Positions 1 through 10,205 of a stretch of 64,000 bases of DNA are shown here, piece by piece. The DNA comes from Nitrospira sp. CG24D (GTDB taxonomy: Bacteria > Nitrospirota > Nitrospiria > Nitrospirales > Nitrospiraceae), in NCBI GenBank assembly GCA_002869855.2, contig NEWQ02000003.1, forward strand, positions 1-64,000, written 5' to 3'. A program made the translations under genes and the position numbers. Below the pieces are notes generated by a model. That model ran no database searches, had not been told where the DNA came from, and was given only the letters and a program-made list of their open reading frames with translations. Position 1 is the stretch's first letter, and every line of letters begins with the position of its first letter.

Positions 1-1
1 C

Positions 2-1069
2 GTTTTAGCAATCTTGACAGCCGCACTCTGTGGAGTCGCCACGGCCATTGCAGCCGATGCTCCCGCGCCCCCGCTCGACGTGGTAACCCTCAAGGACGGC
101 AGCAACATCTATGGAGAAGTCGTCGAGATGGCAGGCGGCGTGCTCGTCATGAAAACTCCCTCCAGCCCGGACAATGTCATCAAGGTAAAGTGGAGCGACG
201 TCGCCAAACTCGCCGTCAACCATCCGATCCCGTTTCATCTCAAAGAGGGCAGCATCCTTGTTGGGACCGCGACGGCCGGAGCCGATGGCAATCTGAATAT
301 CCAATCTGAACCGCTCAAAGGCTCGCTCACCGTTCCGCTCGATGCCATCGGATCCGTGAACCCCTTGGTTCAGCCGCCCGTCATTTACACAGGTAGTCTT
401 ACGGGAGGGTACTCCCAGACCACCGGAAACAGCCATCTCAAGAACGCCAGCTTGCTGGGAGATTTCGTCGCCCGCAGCGAACAACTCCGGCTCTCAATCA
501 ATGGACGCTACGTCTACGGCGACAATGCCAACACGCTTATTGCCCGGAATGCCCGCGGCACCATCAAACTCGACTTCTTCATCACCAAACGCTTTTACTG
601 GTTTGCCTCGGCCTACTTCGAGAACGATCGCTTCCAGGACCTCAAGATGCGAACCGCCTTGGCGTCCGGTCCCGGCTTTCAGTTTATCGAGCGGGGAGAT
701 TTCAGCGGCATCTTCAAAGACATGACGTTCTATACGGAAGCCGGCGTCGCCTTCTTCAATGAAGATTTCCGTGTCGCAGACGACCAATCCAGCCTGCGCG
801 GCCGCGTCTCGATGAAATGGAATTGGCCGCTCTTTGACGATCGCATCACACTCTACCATTTCAACGAATTTTACCCGTCGCTCCAAAACGCCTCGAACTA
901 CTTCCTCACCATGGATAACGGGGTCCGTTTCAAAATCTGGGAAGGGTTCGTGAGCGGGATTCAGGTGACCACACGGTACAACAGTCGGCCGGCGCCGGGC
1001 ACCGGCGATACCGATAACTTGTATCTCTTCACCCTCGGATACAGCTTCGATACGACCAGGAAACGATAG
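2..1069 (+). CDS. DUF481 domain-containing outer-membrane-type protein, 5' end truncated by window start
   Basis: ORF runs in frame to the window edge (VLAILTAALCGVATAIAADA signal-peptide-like); C-terminal beta-rich region with SLTGGYSQTTGNS and LYLFTLGYSFD typical of DUF481/YdiY proteins. Confidence 0.75.
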   Translation, partial: VLAILTAALCGVATAIAADAPAPPLDVVTLKDGSNIYGEVVEMAGGVLVMKTPSSPDNVIKVKWSDVAKLAVNHPIPFHLKEGSILVGTATAGADGNLNIQSEPLKGSLTVPLDAIGSVNPLVQPPVIYTGSLTGGYSQTTGNSHLKNASLLGDFVARSEQLRLSINGRYVYGDNANTLIARNARGTIKLDFFITKRFYWFASAYFENDRFQDLKMRTALASGPGFQFIERGDFSGIFKDMTFYTEAGVAFFNEDFRVADDQSSLRGRVSMKWNWPLFDDRITLYHFNEFYPSLQNASNYFLTMDNGVRFKIWEGFVSGIQVTTRYNSRPAPGTGDTDNLYLFTLGYSFDTTRKR

Positions 1070-1121
1070 TGTACACTCGCAGCACGCAACTCACCCTCTC
1101 ATCCTCTAAGGAGGACAGACG

Positions 1122-1535
1122 ATGTTAAAAGAATTTAAAGAATTCGCCATGAAGGGCAACGTCGTCGATATGGCGATCGGTGTCATCATCGGCGGCGCAT
1201 TTGGAAAAATCGTGTCATCACTGGTCAGCGATGTGCTGATGCCCCCCCTGGGTTTACTTATGGGAAAGGTCGATTTCTCAAGCCTGTTCGTCAACTTGTC
1301 CGGGACTCCCCAGCCCTCGCTCACTGCGGCTAAAGCGGCCGGAGCCCCCACGATCAACTACGGGGTCTTTTTGCAGGCGACATTTGACTTCATTATCCTC
1401 GCATTCGTCATCTTCCTGTTGGTGAAGCAGATGAACCGTTTTAAGAAAGAAGCCCCACCGGCGCCACCGGTCGGCCCGACCAATGAAGAGAAGCTCCTCA
1501 TGGAGATTCGCGACGCCCTCAAAGGAAAACACTAG
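1122..1535 (+). CDS. mscL: large-conductance mechanosensitive channel MscL
   Basis: N-terminus [44 protein letters not shown] is diagnostic; AGGAGG upstream. Confidence 0.97.
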   Translation: MLKEFKEFAMKGNVVDMAIGVIIGGAFGKIVSSLVSDVLMPPLGLLMGKVDFSSLFVNLSGTPQPSLTAAKAAGAPTINYGVFLQATFDFIILAFVIFLLVKQMNRFKKEAPPAPPVGPTNEEKLLMEIRDALKGKH

Positions 1536-1590
1536 GATTCAGGCGCACACCCCAATTGCATTACAACGGACCATCACACAAGGAGTAAGC

Positions 1591-2760
1591 ATGAAATCGA
1601 TTCGCATATCCATTCTGGCCCTCGGCCTTCTCTCGATCGCAGGCAATGCCGCCGCGATCGATTTAAACGCCATCTGCTGTGACGGCGGCTATGAATACCG
1701 TCACCGCAATCAGTGGGACGCCGACAACGCCTCCAAAGACATGGCCGCTCGTCTCGCTGCGTTGGAAAAGGAACGGCAGCGGCTGGCCGATGAGCTCGCC
1801 GCAGCAAAGAAAGAAAACGGAGCGCTCAGCGACCGTGTGAAAGCGCTCGAAAGTCAGTTGGCTGATCGTGACCGGGAATTGGCCGCTCTCCGCTCAAGCG
1901 CTGGAGACTCTTCAAAACTCGCCAGCCAGCTCTCCTCCGCACAAAGCGACCTCAATCAATCGAAAGCCCGCACGGCCGAGCTGGAACGCCAGTTGGCCTC
2001 CGCCCAGGCGGCAGCAGGCGGCGACAAAGAGAAACTGGCCGCGGATCTCGCGGCAGCCCAGTCACAACTCGCCGCGCTTCAAGCCGGAGCCGGAGATAAA
2101 GACAAGCTGGCCACAGAACTCGCCACAGCCAAACAGCGCAACGCGGATCTCACCTCTCAGCTAGCCGCCATGGGCGGAGCCGCCGGTGACAAAGACAAGA
2201 TGGCCGCCGAACTCGCCGCCTGCAGACAGCGCGTCGCGGAACTCGAGAAGAAGTTGGCGGATCGGGACAAAGAGCTCGCGGGTCTCCGTGGTGACCTGTC
2301 CACCGAAATGGCGAAATTGAAAGAAGCGCAGCGCGGCTTGATCCGTGCGCTGAAGCCGCAGATCGACAAGCAGACGATCGCCGTCGATCTGAATAACGAG
2401 CGACTGCTCATCAACCTGGCATCAGGCTATCTCTTCGGCTCTGGAGAAGATCAGCTGAAACCAGCCGGCGCTGATGCGCTGAAACAGGTCGGTGCCATCC
2501 TCAAGGATTTCCCTGAGTACAAAGTGGCCGTGGACGGACATACGGATAACCGTCCGATCAAGAGCTCGCTGAAAAAGACTTTCCCAACGAACAAGGAACT
2601 CTCTGAAGCGCGGGCGGCCAACGCAGCCAAAGCTCTGACTGAAGGCGGATTGGGCGCGGCCACGACACACGGCTATGCCGACACGAAGCCCGTGGGTCCG
2701 AATACGACCGACGCAGGCCGGGCAAAGAACCGCCGGGTCGAAATCCGCGTCACCAAGTAA
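1591..2760 (+). CDS. OmpA family protein with long coiled-coil repeat region
   Basis: Signal peptide MKSIRISILALGLLSIAGNAAA; Ala/Lys/Leu coiled coil; C-terminal OmpA motif (GSGEDQLKPAG...VDGHTDNRPI...KNRRVEIRV). ORF track start 1483 is upstream; start set at ATG 1591. Confidence 0.9.
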   Translation: MKSIRISILALGLLSIAGNAAAIDLNAICCDGGYEYRHRNQWDADNASKDMAARLAALEKERQRLADELAAAKKENGALSDRVKALESQLADRDRELAALRSSAGDSSKLASQLSSAQSDLNQSKARTAELERQLASAQAAAGGDKEKLAADLAAAQSQLAALQAGAGDKDKLATELATAKQRNADLTSQLAAMGGAAGDKDKMAAELAACRQRVAELEKKLADRDKELAGLRGDLSTEMAKLKEAQRGLIRALKPQIDKQTIAVDLNNERLLINLASGYLFGSGEDQLKPAGADALKQVGAILKDFPEYKVAVDGHTDNRPIKSSLKKTFPTNKELSEARAANAAKALTEGGLGAATTHGYADTKPVGPNTTDAGRAKNRRVEIRVTK

Positions 2761-2780
2761 GTCGCCCATTTCTGCTGAGG

Positions 2781-2815
2781 GGGGCAGGGTGTCGCGATAA
2801 GCGGCACTCTGCCCC
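2781..2815 (+). terminator. hairpin downstream of OmpA-like gene, possible terminator
   Basis: GGGGCAGGGTGTCGC-gataa-GCGGCACTCTGCCCC stem-loop; no clear T tract. Confidence 0.5.
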
Positions 2816-2875
2816 ACATCACCGCTACACAATTATTGACGCGGACCCGGTCGCGTCTTACCAAGGAGCTAGCCC

Positions 2876-3595
2876 ATGAACGGGAAACGCTTCCTCACAG
2901 GATCCCTTTGTCTTGTCGGTATCATCGCCAGCAGCTGTTCAGGCAACCCCGTGTGCTGCGACGGCGGGTATGAATATCGCCACCGCAACGCGGTCCCAGT
3001 GGCGGAGGCGAAAGCCGACGACCGTGACGAGCGCCTTGCAGCCCTCGAGCAGAATCGGCAACGGCAACTGGCTGCCACTGCGGAACTTCAAGATCAAGTC
3101 GCCGAACTCCAGCGACAATTAGCCGTACGCCAGGAACCGCCGGTGCCCAAGACCTATGACGATCTCCAGACGCTCCTGCGCCCTGAAATCGACCGCGGAA
3201 CCATTACCGTCCAGCAATCCGGGGATCAGATCACCATCCATCTGGCTGACCGCTTGTTGTTTGATTCAGGAGAAGACCACTTGAAGCCAGCAGGGGCAGA
3301 GGTGCTCCGGAAAGTCGGCAGCATTCTCCACAGTGCCCCGGACCGCCATCTTCGCGTCACCGGACATACGGACAATGTCCCGATCGGCGGAAAACTGATT
3401 GAGCGTTTCCCCACGAACAGGGTGCTCTCACGCACCCGGGCCGCCCATGCTCGAGAGGCGCTGGAGCAGGGAGGAGCCGTTTCCGACCACATCACGGCAG
3501 AGGGCTACGGGGAAAGCCGACCCTTGGCCAGCAATGCCACGGAAGACGGACGGCGGAAGAATCGTCGTGTCGAGATTGTAGTCTTGCCCCAATAG
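2876..3595 (+). CDS. OmpA family lipoprotein-like protein, short paralogue of preceding gene
   Basis: Signal plus Cys (IIASSCSGNPVCCDGGYEYRHRN); OmpA C-terminal domain (LLFDSGEDHLKPAG...TGHTDNVPIGG...KNRRVEIVV). Confidence 0.9.
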   Translation: MNGKRFLTGSLCLVGIIASSCSGNPVCCDGGYEYRHRNAVPVAEAKADDRDERLAALEQNRQRQLAATAELQDQVAELQRQLAVRQEPPVPKTYDDLQTLLRPEIDRGTITVQQSGDQITIHLADRLLFDSGEDHLKPAGAEVLRKVGSILHSAPDRHLRVTGHTDNVPIGGKLIERFPTNRVLSRTRAAHAREALEQGGAVSDHITAEGYGESRPLASNATEDGRRKNRRVEIVVLPQ

Positions 3596-3596
3596 C

Positions 3597-3637
3597 AGAA
3601 ATCAGGAGGGCATCATAGGAGTGCCCTTCTGATTTCT
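3597..3637. terminator. bidirectional hairpin between convergent genes
   Basis: AGAAATCAGGAGGGCA / TGCCCTTCTGATTTCT, 16-bp arms with one G-T pair, lying between convergent stops. Confidence 0.65.
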
Positions 3638-3643
3638 GAGCTA

Positions 3644-4888
3644 TTACATTTGACAGTGCCGCTGGTCCGCCGCCCCAATATTAGCGAGGCCCGGCACCGT
3701 TGCGAGAATCTTGTAATGGCCCAGCCCCAATTCTTTTCCAAAGGCTTCCCCTACCAGAACATCCTGCACGTGCTGGTGATCCGACGCCCGAAAACTAGAC
3801 CGCCCTTCCTTCAGCCCATCGAACTCGTGCCCTTCCAATGCCTTGATCAGCGCGGCTGTCTCGGTTGAACCAGCACGCTGAATCGCTTCGAGGATCTGCG
3901 TCATCGCGGCATACCCCAAATAGCACCGGGAGGTTGGCGTATGGTTGTACTTGTCGATCACGCCTTGGATGAATCGTTTTGAACTCTCGGTGTTGATCTT
4001 AGGGTCCCAGATGAGGCCCCAAATTCCTGCATTGTTGGCATAACCCAGCGGGCGCCCAATCTGTTCGCCGCTGATCATCCCACCGACACCGATTTTCTCT
4101 TTGGCCAATTCCAGCTTGCCGTACCCCTTCAAGGCATGCACGAGATCCCATCCATAGAGATTGAGAATGATCGCCGTTGGCTCCTTGGCCTTCGCCGCGC
4201 TGAGTGCCGACACAAAATCCGTAGACCCGAAGGGCATCAAGGCCTCACCCACGAACTCAACCTTGTGCGCCTCTGCGGCCTCCATCATCGCCTGCGCGGC
4301 GGCTTTACCATCGAACGTACTCGTCGTGATCATGTACCACCGAGTCCCATAGGTTTTTACCAAATGCGGCACCACCGCTTGCGCCAACATTTTTGCGTGG
4401 GGCATGAAGAGAAATGTGTGGGAATTACAGGCGGCACCGCTCAACTCGGGAAGATGAGACCCGGTCACCATGAACAACTTGTTTTCTCTCTTCGCCAATT
4501 CCGAGACGACCAACGCACAGTCGGCGTTGAAGGTCCCCATGAGCACATCGACCCGGTCTTCTTTGATGAACTTCGTCGCCACCTTCACAGCAGTCTCCGG
4601 ATTCGACGCATCATCCGCTTCGAGAATCACCACCGGACGCCCCAGCACGCCACCTCGTTTATTAAAAAGATCCACCGCCACATTTGCCCCATGGACGTCA
4701 TGAATGGAGGACGTCTTATACGGGCTCGACAATGGATCAAGTATGCCGATCTTGATCGGCTCACCCGCGGCGGCGAGACTCGCCCTCTCCGTCAGCCCTA
4801 TCACTTGGCCAATGAGATCGCTGAACACCAAGGCGCCGCCGGTTGCGGCTGTCAGTTGAAGAAATCGTCTGCGTGAGAATGCTGTCAT
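3644..4888 (-). CDS. urea/amide-type (branched-chain amino acid-like) ABC transporter substrate-binding protein, Tat signal
   Basis: N-terminal SRRRFLQLTAATGGALVFSDL (twin-arginine) then PIKIGILDPLSSPYKTSSIHDVHGANVAVDLFNKRGGVLGRPVVI. Confidence 0.85.
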   Translation of the reverse strand: MTAFSRRRFLQLTAATGGALVFSDLIGQVIGLTERASLAAAGEPIKIGILDPLSSPYKTSSIHDVHGANVAVDLFNKRGGVLGRPVVILEADDASNPETAVKVATKFIKEDRVDVLMGTFNADCALVVSELAKRENKLFMVTGSHLPELSGAACNSHTFLFMPHAKMLAQAVVPHLVKTYGTRWYMITTSTFDGKAAAQAMMEAAEAHKVEFVGEALMPFGSTDFVSALSAAKAKEPTAIILNLYGWDLVHALKGYGKLELAKEKIGVGGMISGEQIGRPLGYANNAGIWGLIWDPKINTESSKRFIQGVIDKYNHTPTSRCYLGYAAMTQILEAIQRAGSTETAALIKALEGHEFDGLKEGRSSFRASDHQHVQDVLVGEAFGKELGLGHYKILATVPGLANIGAADQRHCQM

Positions 4889-5125
4889 ATGATCCTCCTT
4901 TAGTCGATCAAGACACCCGCGCTGTTTCGAATTGTTACGTTATTCAAAAGGTTACGATGCCATGGGGAGTACGACTCGACGCCATCTGGAATGTGACGCG
5001 CTCAAGAATCGCACGGGGATTCGTAGATCGATCAGGGGTAGGAGTATGTGACATGTTGAGGCTCCGTGCTGGCCCATCTCGCACGGAGCACGATAGGAGG
5101 CAAGCAATGCAATGTCAACGCCCGC

Positions 5126-6211
5126 TCAGCTAAACTGATCCCAGGTATCACACTGCTTGATCGCCCAGAAGACGGCTTCCTTCAATTTTTTCAGTGACTG
5201 ATTGTCCGGATCCCGCAGCCGCTGCAGCTTTTTATCTAAATCATAGAGTGGTTGGATCGAACGCTTGTCGGGAATCTTTCCCAACGCCCAAGCCACTTCG
5301 GTCAGCACCGTCCAATCTGTTTTCGGATCTTGCAGCTTGGCCAGCAAGGGAAGAACAACTGACGCGTCGCCATGCACGCCGCCCAATTGCCCCAAACCCT
5401 TTGCGGCAGAGGCCTGCATGTCCACCATGGTGGACATATTCATGACGTCCACGAGCAGCGGAATCCCTTCCTTCCCGAGGTTGCCCATCGCCACCAGAGC
5501 CTGCTTGGCCAGATCGCGATCCTGGAGCACTTGCTTAAGCTTCGGCAAGGCTTCATCCGCCTGCATTTCTCCCAGCAGCGAAATGATTTTTACCTTCCTG
5601 GGCAGACTCGTCTCTGAAGAATCCATCAGCTTCAGCAATCGATCGGCATGACCCCATTCGGCGGCGAGAATCAACGGGAATTCATATTTCTCAAGTTGAT
5701 CCGTCAGCCGCGCAATGGCAAAACTTCCAGGATCTCCGGCCTGAGCAGCCTGGGCAGCGCCAGCAGCATCTTCAAAATCAGTGCGGACTTCCTTCTGCCA
5801 TTTAATCTTCATCCCGCCTAACGCATACGTCAGCTGGCAGGCCGGCCCTTTCCACAGGCGAGAGGGGGCGTCAGGCAGATCATTGTCTCCCCCCGAGGAA
5901 GCCGTGCCCTCCCAGGTCTTACGCTGCTCGCATTTCACTCGGAATACCGCATCATGCGTCTTCGAGGCATCCTGCGCCACGGTGTAACCGACCTCGCCGA
6001 GACGGCGCGAGACGGCAGAGGCCAATGGACCGGCATCCACCGCTCCCTTGTCAGTCAGTGCCAGCGTCTCGACGAGCACCACTTGAATCTTATCGAGCTG
6101 CACTTTCTGTTCAGCCGTGAAATATTCGCGATACGCCCCAGCCGGAGCACTCCATAGAATCATGCCCCAACTGACGATGATGGAGATGAAGACAGAGAAA
6201 CGGTACATCAC
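5126..6211 (-). CDS. HEAT repeat domain-containing protein
   Basis: Signal peptide; C-terminal HEAT/PBS-type repeats (DEALPKLKQVLQDRDLAKQALVAMGNLGKEGIPLLVDVM...). Confidence 0.75.
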   Translation of the reverse strand: MMYRFSVFISIIVSWGMILWSAPAGAYREYFTAEQKVQLDKIQVVLVETLALTDKGAVDAGPLASAVSRRLGEVGYTVAQDASKTHDAVFRVKCEQRKTWEGTASSGGDNDLPDAPSRLWKGPACQLTYALGGMKIKWQKEVRTDFEDAAGAAQAAQAGDPGSFAIARLTDQLEKYEFPLILAAEWGHADRLLKLMDSSETSLPRKVKIISLLGEMQADEALPKLKQVLQDRDLAKQALVAMGNLGKEGIPLLVDVMNMSTMVDMQASAAKGLGQLGGVHGDASVVLPLLAKLQDPKTDWTVLTEVAWALGKIPDKRSIQPLYDLDKKLQRLRDPDNQSLKKLKEAVFWAIKQCDTWDQFS

Positions 6212-6476
6212 ACCACCTCCTTACCTAGGTGCGGGAAATCGGGGTAGACTGGATTCTGCAGCCGCAACCTCCAGCCATACCAACCTCCTCGCCGGATACC
6301 CTCTAACTAAGTAGTATACTCTCACCCTCCAGTATGAACCAGGACTCACCTGCTTCCACCCCAACCACCCCCATCAGGGAGGCAAATCCATACAGTCCCC
6401 TGCTCATGGTCATCGCTGCTCTCTATTGCTCGCTGTCTGGACGCTCGGGACAGCGTAAACCCCGCAGGAGTATGGG

Positions 6477-6506
6477 TTGACAGTGGGTCGCCTTCGACGG
6501 TACAAA
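6477..6506 (+). promoter_or_regulatory. candidate sigma70 promoter for tRNA-Leu(TAG)
   Basis: TTGACA (6477-6482), 18-nt spacer, TACAAA (6501-6506). Confidence 0.4.
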
Positions 6507-6575
6507 AGGCTTACACAATCGCGTGTTTTGCTGTCTCAGCATCCGCGTCGACAGCCCCGCGATGCTCCCCACTGT

Positions 6576-6658
6576 GCGAGCGTGGCGAAACTGGCAGACG
6601 CGCGAGACTTAGGATCTCGTGGGTAACCGTGGGGGTTCAAGTCCCTCCGCTCGCACCA
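6576..6658 (+). tRNA. tRNA-Leu (anticodon TAG)
   Basis: Acceptor GCGAGCG/CGCTCGC, anticodon arm CGAGA-CTTAGGA-TCTCG, GGTTCAAGTCC T-arm, encoded CCA. Confidence 0.95.
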
Positions 6659-6717
6659 AATTTGACGGCAACTCCGCTTGGGCTCGCCCCTCATGGAACG
6701 TGGAAGGACATGGACGC

Positions 6718-8040
6718 ATGACGATGAAGATGGAAATGACCGAACTGGGCCCCATGAAGCGGGCATTGAAAATCGAAGTCCCTGCTCAAGAGGTTACGCA
6801 GCGTTTCTCGCGAGCCTATACGGAGCTGAACCGCCAAGTACGCATTCCAGGATTCCGCCCCGGGAAAGCCCCGCTGGGGCTCCTTGAAAAACGCTACGCC
6901 AAAGAAGTTGAGGAAGATGTCATTCGTAGCATCGTGCCGGATTTCTACGACCGCGCCGTCCGCGAGGCCGGCATCAACCCGGTTCTGGTTGAGATCCCAC
7001 CGCTGGAACGGGTCAAAATCAAGAAGGACGAGCCCTTCATCTTCACGGCCACCGTTGAAATCAAGCCGACCATTGAACTGCGTGACTACAAAGCCCCCAA
7101 TCCAATTTCGCTGAAGCCGGACAAACGGACCGTCACCGACGAGCAGCTCGATCGGGCGCTGGATGTCCTGCGTGAACAGCAGGCGAGGCTTGAAGCCGCT
7201 CCGCCCGGCACCGCATTAGGCGATGGAGATTTTGCCGTCGTTGACCTCGAAGGCTTTCTCGATGGCACGTCACTCGAGGGAACCAAGAAAGAAGGCCAGC
7301 TTCACAAAGTCGGTTCCAAAGCCGCGCTCCTTGGTATTGAGATCGATAGTTATTTAATCGGCAAGAAAGACGGAGACATTGTCGATATTCCTCAGAATTA
7401 TCCCGGCAGTCACCCCGATACCCGGGTCGCCGGCAAGACCGTGAAGTTCAGCCTGGCCATCAAAGGCGTGAAACAGAAAACGCTGCCGGCACTCGACGAT
7501 GAGTTTGCCAAGGACTGCGGGCCCTTTTCGTCGCTTCAAGAAATTAAGGACAAGTTGCGCAGTGAGATGGAAAAAGCCCTTAAGCGCGATATTGATGAAT
7601 CTTACAAAGATACGATTCTCAAACGGCTGGCCGAAACACACCACTTCGACCTGCCGGAAACCCTTGTGACACGTGAATTGGATGCCATCGTCCGGCAGAG
7701 ACTCCAAGAGCGGCAACGAGGGAAGGCCACCGATCCATCACCAGCCGCGACGGCCGAAGAACTTAAAACCATCCGCGAGGAGAACCGCGACGAAGCCAAC
7801 CGGCGCGTCAAAGTCGGCCTGATCCTCGAAGCCATTGCCACGAAGGAATCTATCTCGGTCAGCCAGGAAGATATGAACAACGAAGTCACCAGGCTGGCAA
7901 CCGAACTCCGCGTCCCGATGGCTGAGCTCGTGAAAATGATTCAGGCCGGCGGCCAGGATTCCATCGAAGAATTGCGCTCGCGCATCCTGGCGGATAAAGC
8001 GTTGGACTTTGTATACCGAAACTCTGTGATCCAAGGTTAG
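6718..8040 (+). CDS. tig: trigger factor
   Basis: Ribosome-binding motif region QVRIPGFRPGKAP, FKBP-like centre, C-terminal domain; next to clpP-clpX. Confidence 0.95.
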   Translation: MTMKMEMTELGPMKRALKIEVPAQEVTQRFSRAYTELNRQVRIPGFRPGKAPLGLLEKRYAKEVEEDVIRSIVPDFYDRAVREAGINPVLVEIPPLERVKIKKDEPFIFTATVEIKPTIELRDYKAPNPISLKPDKRTVTDEQLDRALDVLREQQARLEAAPPGTALGDGDFAVVDLEGFLDGTSLEGTKKEGQLHKVGSKAALLGIEIDSYLIGKKDGDIVDIPQNYPGSHPDTRVAGKTVKFSLAIKGVKQKTLPALDDEFAKDCGPFSSLQEIKDKLRSEMEKALKRDIDESYKDTILKRLAETHHFDLPETLVTRELDAIVRQRLQERQRGKATDPSPAATAEELKTIREENRDEANRRVKVGLILEAIATKESISVSQEDMNNEVTRLATELRVPMAELVKMIQAGGQDSIEELRSRILADKALDFVYRNSVIQG

Positions 8041-8106
8041 ACACGGTGCCTGCAAACGCCTCGATCGAGGGGCGCGCTCCAAACATTGCCGAAAGGAATT
8101 GAATAT

Positions 8107-8745
8107 ATGTTGGTCCCGATCGTAGTCGAACAAACCAATCGAGGCGAACGCTCCTACGATATCTACTCCCGTCTCTTAAAAGACCGGATCATTTTCCTGG
8201 GCGCGCCGATCGATGACATGTTCGCGAATCTTATCATTGCCCAGCTCTTGTTCCTTGAGGCCGAAGACCCCGAAAAGGACATCAATCTCTACGTGAATTC
8301 CCCCGGCGGCAGCGTTACGGCAGGGCTCGGTATCTATGACACGATGCAATATGTGAAACCACCGATCAACACCATCTGCCTCGGCCAGGCTGCGAGCATG
8401 GGAGCATTGCTTCTTACCGCCGGCGCGAAAGGCAAGCGCTATGCCCTGCCAAATGCCCGCGTCATGATTCATCAACCGCTTGGTGGATTCCAGGGACAGG
8501 CCACCGAAATCGACATCCATGCCCGAGAGATCCTCAAAATCCGTGAACGGCTGAACGACATCATGGCCAAACACACCGGCCAACCCATTGAGAAGATCGC
8601 GCACGATACCGAGCGCGACTATTTCATGTCAGCGGAAGAAGCCAAGAAGTATGGCCTGATCGACGAAGTCATTTCCCGACAGACCAAAGGACTCAAGTCT
8701 GTGGAGTCTGGGGACGCAGCCAAAGACGGCGCCAAGGGCAAGTAA
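8107..8745 (+). CDS. clpP: ATP-dependent Clp protease proteolytic subunit
   Basis: [32 protein letters not shown]; catalytic Ser in [11 protein letters not shown] and His in [11 protein letters not shown]. Start set at ATG 8107. Confidence 0.98.
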   Translation: MLVPIVVEQTNRGERSYDIYSRLLKDRIIFLGAPIDDMFANLIIAQLLFLEAEDPEKDINLYVNSPGGSVTAGLGIYDTMQYVKPPINTICLGQAASMGALLLTAGAKGKRYALPNARVMIHQPLGGFQGQATEIDIHAREILKIRERLNDIMAKHTGQPIEKIAHDTERDYFMSAEEAKKYGLIDEVISRQTKGLKSVESGDAAKDGAKGK

Positions 8746-8758
8746 CACAGGAGGACGC

Positions 8759-10015
8759 ATGGCCAAGCAGGAGAAGGTGGATCGACATTTGCGGTGTTCC
8801 TTTTGCGGGAAAAGCCGCGATGAAGTACGCAAGCTGATCGCGGGGCCGACCGTCTATATCTGTGACGAATGCGTCAATCTTTGTAATGACATCATTGCAG
8901 AGGACTGGGAAGAAGCCAAAGAAGAAATCTCCTCCAAGCTCAAAAAGCCCGCCGATATCAAGCACCATCTCGATCAATATGTCGTGGGGCAAGACCGCGC
9001 GAAGCGCATTCTCTCCGTCGCCGTCCACAATCACTACAAACGCATTTCCTCGAAGGAAAAAGACGTCGACGATGTCGAACTCCAAAAGGGAAACATCCTT
9101 GTGGTCGGCCCGACCGGAACGGGAAAGACGCTGCTGGCCCAGACCCTGGCCAAGTATCTTGATGTCCCCTTTACCATGGCCGATGCCACAACCCTGACGG
9201 AAGCCGGGTACGTGGGAGAAGATGTCGAAAACATCATCCTGAAGCTCCTCCAGGCGGCCGATTATGATGTCGAACGAGCAGAACGCGGCATTGTCTATAT
9301 CGACGAAATCGACAAAATCAGTCGAAAGAGCGACAGCCCGTCGATTACCCGCGATGTCTCCGGAGAGGGCGTGCAGCAAGCGCTGCTCAAGCTGATTGAA
9401 GGCACCGTGGCCAATGTCCCTCCGCAAGGCGGGCGGAAACATCCGCATCAGGAGTTCATTCAGGTCAATACCAGCAACATCCTGTTCATCTGCGGAGGCG
9501 CATTCGTCGGTCTGGAATCGCTCGTTGAGCAGCGCCTGAATCGTAAATCGATGGGGTTCGGCGCCGAGATTCGCGGACGCAGCGAAGCTCGACTGGGAGA
9601 AATGCTCGCCCATGTGCAACCGGAAGACTTCCTCAAGTACGGACTTATCCCCGAATTTGTCGGTCGCGTACCCGTCGTCGCGACGCTTGAAGAATTGGAT
9701 GAGCGGGCGCTGGTTCGCATCTTGACCGAACCACGCAACGCTCTGACGAAGCAATATGAAAAATTACTCTCCTTCGAAAAAGTGAAACTCAAGTTTACCG
9801 AGGGTGCCCTCGGCGCCGTCGCGCGCAAAGCCTATCTGCAAAAAACGGGGGCCCGAGGACTCCGTGCTATCCTCGAAGAAGTGATGCTGGATGTGATGTA
9901 CGATGCCCCGTCACAAAAGCAAATCAAGGAAGTTCTCATCACAGAAGATGCCATTTCCGGGAAGAATCCTCCTATCAGGATCTTTGAGCAGGACAAAGAC
10001 GCCAAGAGCGCATAA
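8759..10015 (+). CDS. clpX: ATP-dependent Clp protease ATP-binding subunit ClpX
   Basis: Zinc-binding [18 protein letters not shown], Walker [12 protein letters not shown], Walker [11 protein letters not shown]. Confidence 0.98.
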   Translation: MAKQEKVDRHLRCSFCGKSRDEVRKLIAGPTVYICDECVNLCNDIIAEDWEEAKEEISSKLKKPADIKHHLDQYVVGQDRAKRILSVAVHNHYKRISSKEKDVDDVELQKGNILVVGPTGTGKTLLAQTLAKYLDVPFTMADATTLTEAGYVGEDVENIILKLLQAADYDVERAERGIVYIDEIDKISRKSDSPSITRDVSGEGVQQALLKLIEGTVANVPPQGGRKHPHQEFIQVNTSNILFICGGAFVGLESLVEQRLNRKSMGFGAEIRGRSEARLGEMLAHVQPEDFLKYGLIPEFVGRVPVVATLEELDERALVRILTEPRNALTKQYEKLLSFEKVKLKFTEGALGAVARKAYLQKTGARGLRAILEEVMLDVMYDAPSQKQIKEVLITEDAISGKNPPIRIFEQDKDAKSA

Positions 10016-10027
10016 ACGTGACCTTGG

Positions 10028-10053
10028 GGCCGAGTCACTCCCGTGGCTCGGCC
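10028..10053 (+). terminator. hairpin downstream of clpX, possible terminator
   Basis: GGCCGAG / CTCGGCC inverted repeat just after clpX stop; no T tract. Confidence 0.4.
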
Positions 10054-10205
10054 TCCTCCCCCCGTACATCGTTCTCTATTCCGTATGGCTGTTCAGCCAA
10101 TTCTCAGATCGTGCTGCGACGGCTTGAGTGTTTGTCACCTATTACTCGACAACAGAAAATAACCCGCTATATTTGGGGAGTATCAGAATCGCCCTAGGAG
10201 GCCCT

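Noticed and set aside
8693-9754. 353-aa ORF on the minus strand antisense to clpX
   Set aside because: Fully contained within the unambiguous clpX gene; composition is a codon-bias shadow and no family motif is visible.
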